Source of the DNA: Malania oleifera
Lineage: Eukaryota; Streptophyta; Magnoliopsida; Santalales; Ximeniaceae
Assembly (NCBI RefSeq): GCF_029873635.1
Contig: NC_080420.1
Span: 120,040,719-120,104,718, forward strand
Length of the DNA stretch: 64,000 bases
Direction: 5' to 3'
Shown in pieces: positions 34,138 through 45,901 of this stretch; the first letter of the stretch is position 1; the number at the start of each line of letters is the position of its first letter. The notes beneath the pieces are model-generated. The model saw only the letters and a program-made list of their open reading frames with translations, was not told where the DNA came from and made no database searches. Position numbers and translations under genes: made by a program.

Positions 34138-37100
34138 TTGTCGACGAGGTCCCTTCTTGCCTTTGTCAACGAGATGATGTGACTCGTCGACAAGGCCATG
34201 TGGACAAGCATTCTATATAAGGCCAAAAATCACATTTTTCTACAAGGATTGCATGCCAGACTCTCTCTCTACAATTTCGGCTTCGTTCTTCGCTGGTTCG
34301 ACGATCGGAAGCTACCACGCTACTCCTAGGAAGATTTTCTACAAGTCTGCTGGAACAGATTGTTGATTAGGACAACTTAAGCACCAACCCAAAATCAAGA
34401 TTAGTAGATTATTTAGGTATTTTTAGTATTAGTAGGCTTATTTGAGTTCAGATTTTGTATTATATGAGAATATACTGGAGTTTTATGGAGTAAAATTAGG
34501 GTGTTATGTTTTTAGGGTTAGGGTGTTTTTGGGACCCAGCAGACATAGGTTGAGAATCTATGCTGGTGTCTTATCTGGATCCCAGGTAAATTATAGATAA
34601 ATTATAGTTTAGGAAATTATGAGTTTGTAGATTCAAGAAATATGAATGTGATGATTTTTTGGGGAAGTCAGTGATTTATTAAGGAATTGGTATATATGTA
34701 TTATTTCAAGATTTTGAGGATAGTACGCTGGGGGTGTGAGAGTGGAGTTGGAGGCAAGCCTTCCAGTCAGTTAGGTAAGGGAAATATGCTATGCTAGGAA
34801 CTTCAAAATGGTTACATAAATTATGTGTTTTCTAGATCATTACTCAGTTTACAAATTATTAGTATATCAGAAAATACAGTTTTTCAAAATATGAGGTATA
34901 TACTTGTGTTGTTGTGTGGCATGAGATTTTAACAAATCAGTACAGAATTATACAGTATTCAGATTATTATGATTTATAGTATCGATACAGAAATATGTTT
35001 ATGAGACCTTATCAGATCAGTACAGAAATGATACAATTGTCAGATTGGTGTGATTTATATTATTACGCAGAGATATGTTTATTAGATTTTACTAAAGTAT
35101 GAAATACAGTGTTTATACAGACAGATATTTTACAGCATATGCAGATTACCATGATTTTAAAAAATACTAAAGTCATAACACTATGATAATACAGTTTATA
35201 CAACTCGGATAATATAGTATTTTCATATCTTTTTCAGGTGTTATGGTTATTTGTTGAATTAGGTGTAATCCCAAGACAGGGTGAATTAGGTATTTTAAAA
35301 CTCTTTAAATCTATTTACCACTTAATCCCTACTTGTATATTTAGAAATGAGTTCTTATTACCCAATTAATTGTGTGCAATGTTATTCAACCTACACATGC
35401 AATACAAACAATTTAAATGTAGTGCGGAAAGTAAAGAGTAAAGGGAAGAGAGAAGACAAACGCAGTTTTTACAAGGTTCAGCCAACTCGGCCTACGTCCT
35501 CGCCTTGAGCAATCACTCAAGGATTTCACTAAAATCTCTGCTCCTTAAATCAGGATGGAGCTTCCCTTACAATCTGCTGCTTACAAGAGGTACAGCTCCC
35601 TTTACTCCGCTGCTTACAAGAGATACAACTCTTTCCTCAAAACTCCGGTTCACACACTGAACCGTGAATACAATGAAATCTGTAAAACACTCAAAATTGC
35701 TTCCAAAAAAAGTTCGTGAGTTCAATTCAAATTCCTAATACATTAACATATGATAAAATCTGAAGCTCAGAATGTATAAAATGATATAATCGTTTATGAA
35801 TGATATGCTTCAACACACAAACTCCTTTTTATCAAATCTCCCAAAAATATTTGTATAACTCAATGCTTTGGAGAACTTAGGTTAAATCTTTGAATATTTA
35901 AATAACTTTGTAGATTGTAAAGATGTTGAACACACTTTGTCAAACAAACAATATTTCTCTAAATATTTCAAACTCAATGTGATCTTGGTAGTATTGACTT
36001 AATGTATATAAATATATATGTATCTCTAAGATGATAATACCAAAGATCAACACACTTACTATATGATTTTCTGAAAATATCCTTCAATATATATGTATAG
36101 TTACAAACATAAAGGATCTTCAAATAAGTAGATTTGTTATATTGAAAATATCAACTCTTTGAATGAAATCTCACTTGAACCAAAAATGTTTAATCAATAA
36201 CTAAAGCTCTTCTCAAGTGATAATCTTCTCAAAAAATGATTTGCTATATGCACACACACGATCAACTTCTTAACAAGAATTCAAAAATAGATTTTGCAAT
36301 GATATACTCTATGAAAAATGGATATCAACAAGTAGATCAGCTTAGATATGAAGAACTCTATCAAACTAACTCTTAACAAAAAGTATGATTTATCAAACCT
36401 CAATACTAGAATGAAAAACCAGATGAGTAAATGAGTTCCCTTTGATATTCTAAGTAGATTTTCCCAAAGTAGATGAATGTAGAGTGAAGTGCAGGCAATC
36501 GTATAGCAATCAACTCAAGTTTCTCTATTCTCTTTCAGTAAGATGTGTTCTTCTCTTCTTGTGTATCTTAGCTTACGTTATAGGGTTTAGATATTCAGTA
36601 TATATGTCTTACCCTTAGGATTGATCTCAACCGTTGGATCAAAGAGATACCTTGCGATTTTTATTAATAAAAATCAGGTTTTTAAGTTTTCCCGCAAGTT
36701 CGGGCGACTGATGTCGAAGCCCGGGCGACCAAAGTTCCTTAAGGCTTCGAAAAAATAGCTTGGAATATAGGGTCGGGCGCCGAAAGTGTAGTTTAGGCTC
36801 CTGAAGCGGCAAGTTCAGGCACCTGAAGTTCCAAGTTTAGGTGATCGAAGTGCCTCGACCAAGTTCTGTGTTTTCCATTAATTCTTCAGGCGACTGAGGT
36901 TGAGTTCAGGCAACCGAAGTCCCTATTTTGTGAATTTTTCTTTTCTAATTTAAAATTATACTTTACTCTCCTTCTTGGGTCTTTTATAAAACATATTTTT
37001 CATGATTTTAAAATTATTTCTAATTCCATGGAAGTCTTCTAATGATATACATGAAATGCATGAATCCTAAAGTCATTCTAAGGTATATGTTGAGCCTCAA

Positions 37101-37765
37101 ATTAAATCATACGAAAATGTAAATACATGAGTTCTAAGTACCCATTCCCAATATGTTCTTGAACTTTGCCGCTTGCATCTTGATTTTTCGTACTCTTTGA
37201 GTTTCATGGATCTTGCCAAGATATGTATGCTTTGTTTTATGGCTTCCATGACTCGTTATCCTTCCATGCATGCTTAATATAGTTTATGTTCACAAACTCA
37301 ATGCACAGATTAAATACCAAGTGATTTGTCATTATCAAAATCGGATTGGACTCGTAGAGTCAACATTATTTTCCATAACACTATGGTATTACAGATTATA
37401 CAGTATTTCCAGATTAGCTTTCGGTGTTATGGTTATTTTGGAATCATGATGAAACAACAAGATAATTATGTATATCAATACTATATAGTATCAGACCCTG
37501 ATGAATCAGTTCAATAAATAATCAGTTATCAGAGCACGGTACCGTTGCTATTACAAATCAGAGTGCAACCACACATCTTAGATAGAGTGTGGAAGGTTTC
37601 CATCTACTGTGCCTGGAGGGATTACAGGCTCCCTCAGAAGACTGGGTTGAGGTGGTAGGTTTGACGGGGTAGATACCAGTATCGTGCCTAGGAGAGGTTG
37701 CAGATTGGCCTATCTGAGGAGGTAGAGTTACAGTTGACTTACCTAGTAGTCCAACCAGAGTTAAG
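34138..37765 (+). mobile_element. Chromovirus LTR fragment, split by a solo SIRE LTR
   Basis: 34138-35251 and 37366-37765 are the plus-strand equivalent of about 29850-28270 of the minus-strand chromovirus LTR. Both carry the CGTCGACGA motifs, a TATA box (CTATATAAGG, about 34213-34222), GCATGCCAGACTCTCTC, and later the AAGACTGGGTTGAGG block. Both outer ends are truncated; the right end stops at GTTAAGTCC before SIRE-derived sequence. Confidence 0.8.
35252..37365 (-). mobile_element. Solo SIRE/Maximus-type LTR
   Basis: 2114 bp, with TG...CA ends and TSD TTATT at 35247-35251 and 37366-37370. On the minus strand it starts TGTTGACTC and ends ACCTAATTCAACA. The conserved CCGAACC...GAGGACGTAGG block is at about 35480-35515, a TATA-like tract at about 36597-36606 and a palindromic TTCGGGCGAC array at about 36695-36925. 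It is inserted in the chromovirus LTR fragment. Confidence 0.9.
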
Positions 37766-38958
37766 TCCCTAATATATCAAGTACTTCTCCTCCTTTTGAT
37801 ATATATCATGTTCATGCTCAATTTTTGCTATATCATGCTCAATTTTTGTTTAAAACTTCTCCCCCTTTTGACATCAATCAAAAATAGAAAAAAAATGATT
37901 AAGTTCAAATAAAATCACATTTTGAGCATATCATCAAACATGCATATCAAACATATATACACACTCAATTTATTATTTTTCAATATAGCATGTGTAGTGT
38001 GTTTTAATAGTCATGTATATGAGTTGTAACATCTTTACTAATAGCTTTTTCCCCCTTTGACATTATTCAAGATACCAATTGTTGATTTCATGATACCAAT
38101 GTAAAATTTAATTCATAATATCAATTTAAAATTTTATTAATTCATGATACCAATTGATTAATAGGGAAATGATCATAATATAAGCAATAAGTCATAACAC
38201 TCCTCAATACATTCAGTTTTGTTACCAATTATGCTTTTTATCATCCCATGTTTCAAAACATTGATTCACATCATGTATCAAATATCAATATCATGCTAAT
38301 ATCATCAATGTCATACCATGCTCATAGATATAATCATACTTATCATGCTCAAAAACAAATTGAACTTTTAGATTGTGATACCAAGTGAGCTTTTAAATTT
38401 TGATATCAAATAAAATATTCATAGATACCAAAGTACTTTATAGATACCAAAGCCATTATCACATCATTCATCGCTCATGGATACCAATATAACTATTATA
38501 TCTTTCATAACTCATAGATATCAATATAAAGAGCAGTAAGTTTAACCATGTGATTCATCAATAGCATGCACGGTGAAGAATTAATCTCATATCAAAATTC
38601 ATGCTTATGCTCAATAATCTCATGCTCAAATTTTCAACATAGTGAGTCATAAATTATCAATATAAGTCAAGTCAAGTCAAGTCAAGTCATACACATGTAG
38701 CATATAGCATATCAGCACATCACATAAGCAGGGAGCATATCATTATCATTTGCTTTGTACTACAATTTTGCTCAAATTGTTTCTTATTCTCAAATATCTG
38801 TTCTTAAAAAAATAAAAACTTATGCAGTAAGCTCAGATTTTCTTTTGGTTTTAAAACTTTCTTATTTAAGCTTGTATGACTCATCCTTTGATTTTGGCCA
38901 ACAATGTTATTTGTGTTTTTATGTGTTTCAATAAACACTTTGAGATTTTCAAGGCTTT
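37766..38958 (-). mobile_element. 3' internal part of a SIRE remnant
   Basis: Non-coding, AT-rich. In minus sense it ends with two purine tracts, AAAAGGGGGAGAAG (about 37855-37870) and AAAAGGAGGAGAAG (about 37785-37800), typical of the region downstream of SIRE pol and of the polypurine tract. The pol genes and the 3' LTR are missing. Words of the type CTCATA/GATACCAA recur throughout. Confidence 0.55.
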
Positions 38959-40734
38959 TTATCTAGGTACCCATATCTTTTTGGGTCCGGTAGGTTTCAT
39001 AAGTGATGTTTCTTTTATTCTCCATATTTGTTTAGTCTTCGCACCCTTTCTTTTAAATGAACATTCAAACTTTATATGTCCTTTTTTCTTACATTGATAG
39101 CATATGGTGTTAGTGTTGGTATTAGAAGATGTGCTAGCATAATCTTTGGATGCTTTTGAAAAATATCCCATGTAAAGACTCTTTTTCCTTATATTTTCAA
39201 TTCCATTAAAACCAATGTCTTCTTTGTTCAACGACATTCTTTGTAAGCCTATCATTTTAACAAAGTTTTCCTTTCCTCTTGTGAAGTTGTAAATGATCTT
39301 TTCTTTATCTTTAATTTGATTTTTGAGATCATTTATCTCAATATCTTTCTTGGCATCAACATTCTCTTGAGATTTCTCTAATTCTTAAGACATTTTTCTG
39401 ATCTTATCCTCTAATTTAGAAATATATATGTCTTTCTCATATTCCATAGAGGATAGGGATTGAAGGTTTTCTATTTCATTCATCATATTTTCATTCTTAC
39501 TTTCTAATTTCTTGATTTTCAATTCTATTTCATTTTTAGCAAGATTTTTAGATTCTAATTCCTTTGTTATAGCTTCATTCTTATTTTCTATTTTCTTGAT
39601 TTTTGAATCCTTTTCTCTTTCAGCAATTTTAAGGGATTCTAACTCTTTCATTATACCTTCATTTTTATTTTTCAATGAAGTGTATCGTTTAGTTACATTA
39701 ACTAACATCTTATGCACCTTGAATAAATCATTTTGAAGTTCTTCATAAGATGGCATGCTTTCATCATTGGATCCCTCACTACTATAACCATTAACTGATT
39801 TGGATAAGGAGCTTCTCTCATCGTCCAAAGCCCTGAGGCAAGTATAAGCAACATCTTGGTCACTTGATTCATATCCCGAACTACTTGTGCTCAAATTATC
39901 CCAAGTAGTGGCTTTCATGGCCTTTCTGTTTTTCTTCTTAGAATCTATCTTAAGTAGTGGACATTCCGATTTTATATGTCCAATTTTGTTGCAATTATAA
40001 TATGTGGGAATTTTATTCTTTGATTTCTTTATATTGGTTTCTTCTTCATCTAATTCGGAGTTTTGGATTCTTCTTTTGAATTTATTTCTCCTTCTTAGTA
40101 TTCTTACAAGTTTCTTAGATATGAAGGCTAGTTCATCTTCATCCAGCTCTTCTTCACTACTAGAGTTTTCTCTTGAAGCTTTGAAGGCTATAGATTCTTG
40201 GGTTTTAGTTTTTCCATTTCTTTCATTCATTGTCATTTCGTATGTGAGGAGACAAACTATAATTTCTTCTAAGGAGGTGTTTTTCAAATTTCTTCCTTCG
40301 GTTATGGCAATGGCTTTTGGTTTTCATATAGGTGGCAGTCCTCTAAGAATTTTTCTAATCATTTCATAAGTAGTATATGTTTTTCCTAAGGCGTTGAGTG
40401 AGTTAATTATGTGCGTGAACCTTGTATACATGTTTGTAATTGATTCATCCGGGTTCATCTTAAAAGCTTCATACCCTCTTGTGAGCATGTCTATTCTATT
40501 ATCTCTTACATCAACGGTTCCTTCATAAGTAACTTCTAATTTATCCCAAATCTCCTTGGCTGATTTGCAAGCCATGATCCTATTAAATTCATTCATGTCT
40601 AGAGCACAATATAAAGCATTCATAGCACTGGAATTTACTTGTAACATCTTGTGATCTATTTCAGTCATGTCCTTTTTCTCCTTAGGGACTTGTTTTCCAT
40701 CTACTAGTTTGAGGGGAATTAGGTCACCATCCAT
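38959..40734 (-). pseudogene. SIRE-type Copia gag, broken
   Basis: One frame of 592 codons interrupted by TGA (40324-40326, where the family has Trp) and TAA (39385-39387). The order is: UBN2-type gag domain (ALYCALDMNEFNRI..., about 40680-40330), an acidic/Ser-rich linker, a first zinc knuckle whose first Cys is Tyr (YYNCNKIGHIKSEC, about 40010-39965), a coiled-coil Lys/Glu-rich region (about 39750-39290), a second intact CCHC knuckle (CYQCKKKGHIKFEC, about 39105-39060), and GPKKIWVP, where SIRE pol would begin. The N-terminal part of gag is missing: only about 60 bp separate the PBS from the WEVV motif. No protease or RT follows, so this is a deletion derivative. Confidence 0.88.
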
Positions 40735-40793
40735 GACAACCTCCCAACCTCCATTAAGATCTTTTTATAGCTACTAATTAAGATTTGCTATAA

Positions 40794-40811
40794 CCTGTCT
40801 CTGATACCAAT
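40794..40811 (-). promoter_or_regulatory. Primer-binding site of the SIRE remnant
   Basis: Minus strand ATTGGTATCAGAGACAGG directly follows the LTR end GTTTTCA. The LTR begins at 40812 and is interrupted after 16 bp by the element at 40828-54202. Confidence 0.85.
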
Positions 40812-40827
40812 TGAAAACAAAGGTGTA

Positions 40828-43253
40828 TGTAGACACCCCATTTTTACCCAGGCCATATCTTTATTATTTTTATTTTCACTATTATAATCATTATTAATCA
40901 TTTTCCTATTATTATTTTTATTTTTATTTTTCACTATTATTATTATTATTAATTATTTTTCCATATTGATATAAGTAATTTATTATTATTACTATTTTTT
41001 TATTATTATTTATTTTCCTATATTGATATAAGTAATTTATTATTATTACTATTATTATATTATTGTTATTTTCCTATAGTATTATAAGTGACTTATTATT
41101 ATCACTATTATTTTTATTATTATTATTTTTGTTTTTATTTGTTATTCTTACCACTATATTTACCATTATTATTATTATTATTATTAGTATTTTTATTAAC
41201 ATTATTATTTGGCTATTATCATTAATTTTTATTACTCTTGCTATTATTTTTTATTTTTATTTCTATATTCACTTTATTATTATTTTTATTATATCCTTAT
41301 TACCATATTAGTAATTATACTCATATATATTATTTCCAAAAGAAAAAAAATATAATTAAAATACCATAAACCAAAAAGGAAAAGAGAGAGTTAGGGTTTC
41401 TAATTTTTTTTTTTTTTTTATAAAAGGACCCTTTTCTTCTCTTCTAAGGGGCCGGGGGGGGGGGGGCACAGCGCACAGCCAGGGAGCCAGCCAAAGAAAA
41501 AAAACCCTTACCTCTCCTCTCCATCTCTAATTTCCTTCACGGCTGGGCAATAGCCGCACCCACCACCCGGCCGCACAGCCTCCATCATCAACCTCCCCAC
41601 TCTCTCTCACACACTGCCCCCTTTCCCTGCAATCCAGCCCAGTCGATCCCCTCCTCTACTCCTCTGCCAGCAGGATTCTCTAACAACCTTCGCCCCATCC
41701 TCAACTCCACAGCAAACTGAGGCACCAGGATACCCCTGCAACAGCTCACGGCCAGCCTCCACAGCAGAACAAGGCCATCTGCTGCAACTCCGTCCACACA
41801 CCAGCTACCCGCAGAGCCTCCAGCAGGCCAACCCAGCAGCAGCGGCTACTCCTTCCAACTCCGGCCGTCACCCGTCCTCACCACAGACCACCCTACAGCC
41901 TCTGCAACTCTCTCCGGCGACCAATCCAGCACCAGTCCCAGCCACGGCTGTCTCCGGCCATCTCACAGGCAAACCGAGCCCCCTCCAACCACGACTCCCA
42001 TCTCCGGCCCCCTCTATAAGCCCCACTGCATGTAGTCCACGACCACAAGCACACACGGTCACACATGCATGTATACACATGAAGTTTATTTATTTATTTT
42101 TTTTTTCTTGTACATTTAAATTGAGCTTTGTATATTTGTATATCTAACATTAATATGTTTTTTGCAGGATTTTTCCACCTTTGGCTATAATATTAATTTA
42201 GATTATATATATATATATATATATATATATTTAACATCAATTTGTTTTTATTGCAGGATTTTTCTTTACTTTAGGATGTCGATTATTTAAGGTCTAAATT
42301 TGTTTAGGGTTGTAATTATATATATACCCATGTCCATATTTTTAATTGTTTTCATATTTAATACCCATGTTTATATTTTTTATTGTGAATATTAATTGAT
42401 TTGTTCCCATTGTTGTAGGGTTCGTAAAATTTGTTAGTTGATGTTCTTGTTGGTATTTTGGTGGTGCATATTATTTAATGAACATTATTATTGTTGTAGA
42501 AGTGTTACAATTAAAATTTGTTTTAACCTTCAAGTTTATACTTTTGTTGTATTTAGGGTGTGTATTAAATTTCATATTCATTTTTAGGGTTTCCTTATTT
42601 GGATTTACAGAGTTTCCATTTTATCACGTATTGATTTCCATAGTTTGACTATTTCTATATTATCATATATATGTATTTATTGTTTCCATATTGTTACACA
42701 TTGATTTCCTTTTTAGGGTTTGATTTCTTCCCTATTATTGGATATTATTGTTTATGATCATATTAAAGTTATATAGGGCCTATATTGTTATTAATATTAT
42801 GATGTATACACCTTTTTATTCTAGTAGCATTTATCATTGGTAATTATGTGCTATGATATATATACATATATACATATTGGTTGTGTTATTTTTATAGTAG
42901 TATTATTGGTACAAGTAGTGTATTATTATTATAATATATTAGGGCTTTGGTTACTTCATGTTAATATGGTATGTTTTGAACTATTATTATGATTTTGTTA
43001 ATATGGTATCTTTTGGATTATTAGTATTGTTGCATTACTACCGTATACCTTGGGTTCTTCCCTATTGCTATGTTAATTACGTATATATCTTAGGGTTTTG
43101 ATTAATTCATACTGTTTATGGTATTCTTAGAATTTTTAGGATCTAAGCATATATGGTATTTTTTTTTTTTAGTATTTTTATATATATAGTGATAGTATTA
43201 TAGTATTGCTATTATGTTTACATGTGATGAGATGTATCATAGTATCCTTAGTA

Positions 43254-43294
<41 letters not shown>

Positions 43295-43890
43295 ATATGG
43301 TATCTAATTACTTATTTTGACATTCATGATATTTTAGTAAGGGTGAGTTGCTTATTACTCTATTACCATATATTAAAACCTCTCATACTAGTATTTTCTT
43401 ATAAAAATTTTATATACAATTTCAAAATTTGGGAGCGTATTTTCTTAGATATTTTATTGATTTTTATTATTCCCTATGATTTTAATGCGGGGGGTATGAG
43501 CCTTCGGGCTTCACGTACCTTAAAGCTCTGAGGGAATATATGTATATATTTATTCATTTATTTATTTATTTTTCATAGGTATTTATAAATTCATTAAAAG
43601 GAGTAATTTAAAGACTTATTAGATTAGCTTAGGGATAATTTCAAATTAATTAGGTACCGTTCGTAAGAACGGGCTCGTAGGGGGTGCTCATACCTTCCCC
43701 TCACGTAACCGAACTCCCGACCCCAACTCTGGTAATGTAGACCGATTCTTCCCCTAACAGGGTAGTAATCATGTGTTCTAACCACACTAAAGGTTAGTGG
43801 CGACTCCAAAATTCCATGTTTTCCTTGAAATATTAAAATGATTTCTAATTTCGCCGCCTGGGGCACACGCGCTCCCGGGACGTCGCGACA
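40828..43890 (+). repeat. 5' LTR of the gag-only element
   Basis: Starts with about 450 bp of TTATT-rich sequence, then a TATA box, a G-run and a GC-rich stretch (about 41450-42080), then AT-rich sequence with TA repeats. Short ORFs in the GC-rich part occur in both LTRs with no domain and are not genes. Confidence 0.95.
41419..41427 (+). promoter_or_regulatory. LTR promoter TATA box
   Basis: TATAAAAGG after a T-run; the matching box in the 3' LTR is 51736-51744. Transcription should start about 30 bp downstream, near the G-run at about 41452-41467. Confidence 0.6.
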
Positions 43891-43892
43891 GC

Positions 43893-43912
43893 TTGGCGAC
43901 TCCACTAGGGAC
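43893..43912 (+). promoter_or_regulatory. Primer-binding site of the gag-only element
   Basis: TTGGCGACTCCACTAGGGAC starts two bases after the LTR. The sequence type is common in Tat/Ogre elements, where a tRNA-Arg primer has been proposed. The tRNA itself was not checked. Confidence 0.7.
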
Positions 43913-45365
43913 ACTTAGAGAGTCGAGCCATTAATTAATTAGAAATTATCCCAAGTTCAAATTTATTAAATCTTTTAATTACTCCTTATGTTGTGAATAT
44001 TGTAATTCGTAAATAATCTTGATTAATTGAAAATATTTTACTTCCATAATTTGTAAATAACCAAAATTAATTAAAAATATTTTGTTTCCTAATTTTGTGA
44101 ATATTAATTGTAGATATTTTGTTTCTAAATATTCTGAATAGAGCATGTTAATTGTAAGATATTTTGAATAAGTAGATATTTCGTATACTGATCGTAAATA
44201 TTCTGCTTCCATAATTTTTTTAAGTAAGCATATTAACTAACAATATTTTGTTTCCAAATTTCTTTTTTTGAATAAACATATTAATTGCATATATTGTGTT
44301 TCCTTATTTGTAGATAGTAGATATCTTGTTTCCATATTGTTTATAGCATGTGAATAAATGTGGGATAGCAGGATTAGGATAAATTTAAATTCACACACTC
44401 TCACGCTCTATACCCAAGCTTTACCTGCTAAGATTAGATAGGGGTGTAATAGCGTTTGTCCCTTCGTAGCTTAAGCTTGATGGGACCCGCGAACCACCCC
44501 GCTCAATGCGAGTTTTGTCCGGACCCCTATGGGGGAGGATGAAATTTTAAATTGGGGACCTTTTTGTCAATAGGGATTAGAGCCTACCCACGCGTACTTG
44601 TCCATAGTTTTTCCTTAACTAGGATAGAGCCATGAAAAACCTTATATATGCATACCTACCCTAGGTCGAGACAGGATCCACATCCTTCTCCATGTATAGT
44701 ATATATATATATGTTGTACTTTGTATTATATCATACATTTTGCGTCCATTTTTACATACTACTTAGTCAGTATTCAGAAAAAGCCCAGTAATGAGACAAA
44801 GGCCCATCCTTTCAAAATGAAGCACTTGGCCCTACTATTTTAAAATATGGGTCGGCCCAACCCTTTTCAAATAACTCGGGCCTAATTTTTTGAGAAATAA
44901 CAAGTATAGCCCCAACCTTTTCCTAAGTGAAATTCGGCCCAGACCTAATTTTCCAAAAGGGATCAAACCCAGTTTTCAAAAATGGTCTTTGGCCCTATTA
45001 CCCTAAAAATCTGGGCCAATATTTTCTAAACAATCCAAACCCAAATCCTTTTAAAACTAGGGCCTGATCCCATCATGAAATATATTGAAGCCCATATTTT
45101 AATATACTTGAGGCCCAAGTGCACATTAAAATCCACAAGCCCATACTGAACAAATCCAGTGGGTTGACTAACCTGGGTCAACCCCAACCTCAGATCATAA
45201 TTTGACCCTTCATAGAATCTGAGGTACATGGACCCTCGTCAAGGAAAAGAATGATTGAGAGAAGAATTGAATTGAAATCGTAGTCCATCAATGATTGTCT
45301 TAATCTTGAAATCTCTCATTAGTGGGACTTTTCCTAGAATGCTGACAAAGTAGTTAGTTAGGTTA
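43913..45365. other. Leader of the gag-only element
   Basis: Non-coding. 43980-44340 has repeated ATATTTTGTTTCC-like words. 44790-45200 is rich in GGCCCA/GGCCC words spaced irregularly in an AT-rich background. No ORF is supported. Confidence 0.5.
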
Positions 45366-45720
45366 CATTGCATCCATGCATTCATGCATAATTTCACACA
45401 TAATCATGCATGATAGGTCACATGCATGGTCATATCTCTATTGGTATGTGTAATTGCACTAGTTACATCCATGCACAAAAATTCATTGCATCCATGCATT
45501 CATGCATAATTTCACACATAATCATGCACGATAGGTCACATGCATGGTCATATCTCTATTTGTATGTGTAATTGCACTAGATACATCCATGCACAAACAT
45601 TCATTGCATCCATGCATTCATGCATAATTTCACACATAATCATGCACGATAGGTCACATGCATGTTCATATCTCTATTTGTATGTGTAATTGCACTAGTT
45701 ACATCCATGCACAAACATTT
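45366..45720 (+). repeat. Three tandem copies of a 118-bp repeat
   Basis: Units start at 45366, 45484 and 45602 with CATTGCATCCATGCATTC. They are nearly identical, dense in ATGCAT, and end about 180 bp before the gag start codon. Confidence 0.92.
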
Positions 45721-45901
45721 ATTACATCTCATGGTCATGCATTAGATACTTACACATTCATGCCTTACATAATCATGCATTCAGTTCTAAAAAGGAAGTT
45801 TTGGTCCACAGCTCTCTCAAGGAAAGAAGTCGTTTAAGTAGCAAAAAGCAATAATTGAAACCACTACACATCAGTACAATACCAGAAGAAAGGCAAGAAA
45901 A

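Noticed and set aside
41588..42080. Overlapping minus-strand ORFs in the LTR of the gag-only element, repeated at 51904-52396
   Set aside because: Identical because the LTRs are identical; GC-rich sequence gives long frames by chance; no domain and no start context.
45026..45229. Small minus-strand ORF in the leader of the gag-only element
   Set aside because: No domain; the sequence is repetitive GGCCCA-rich leader.
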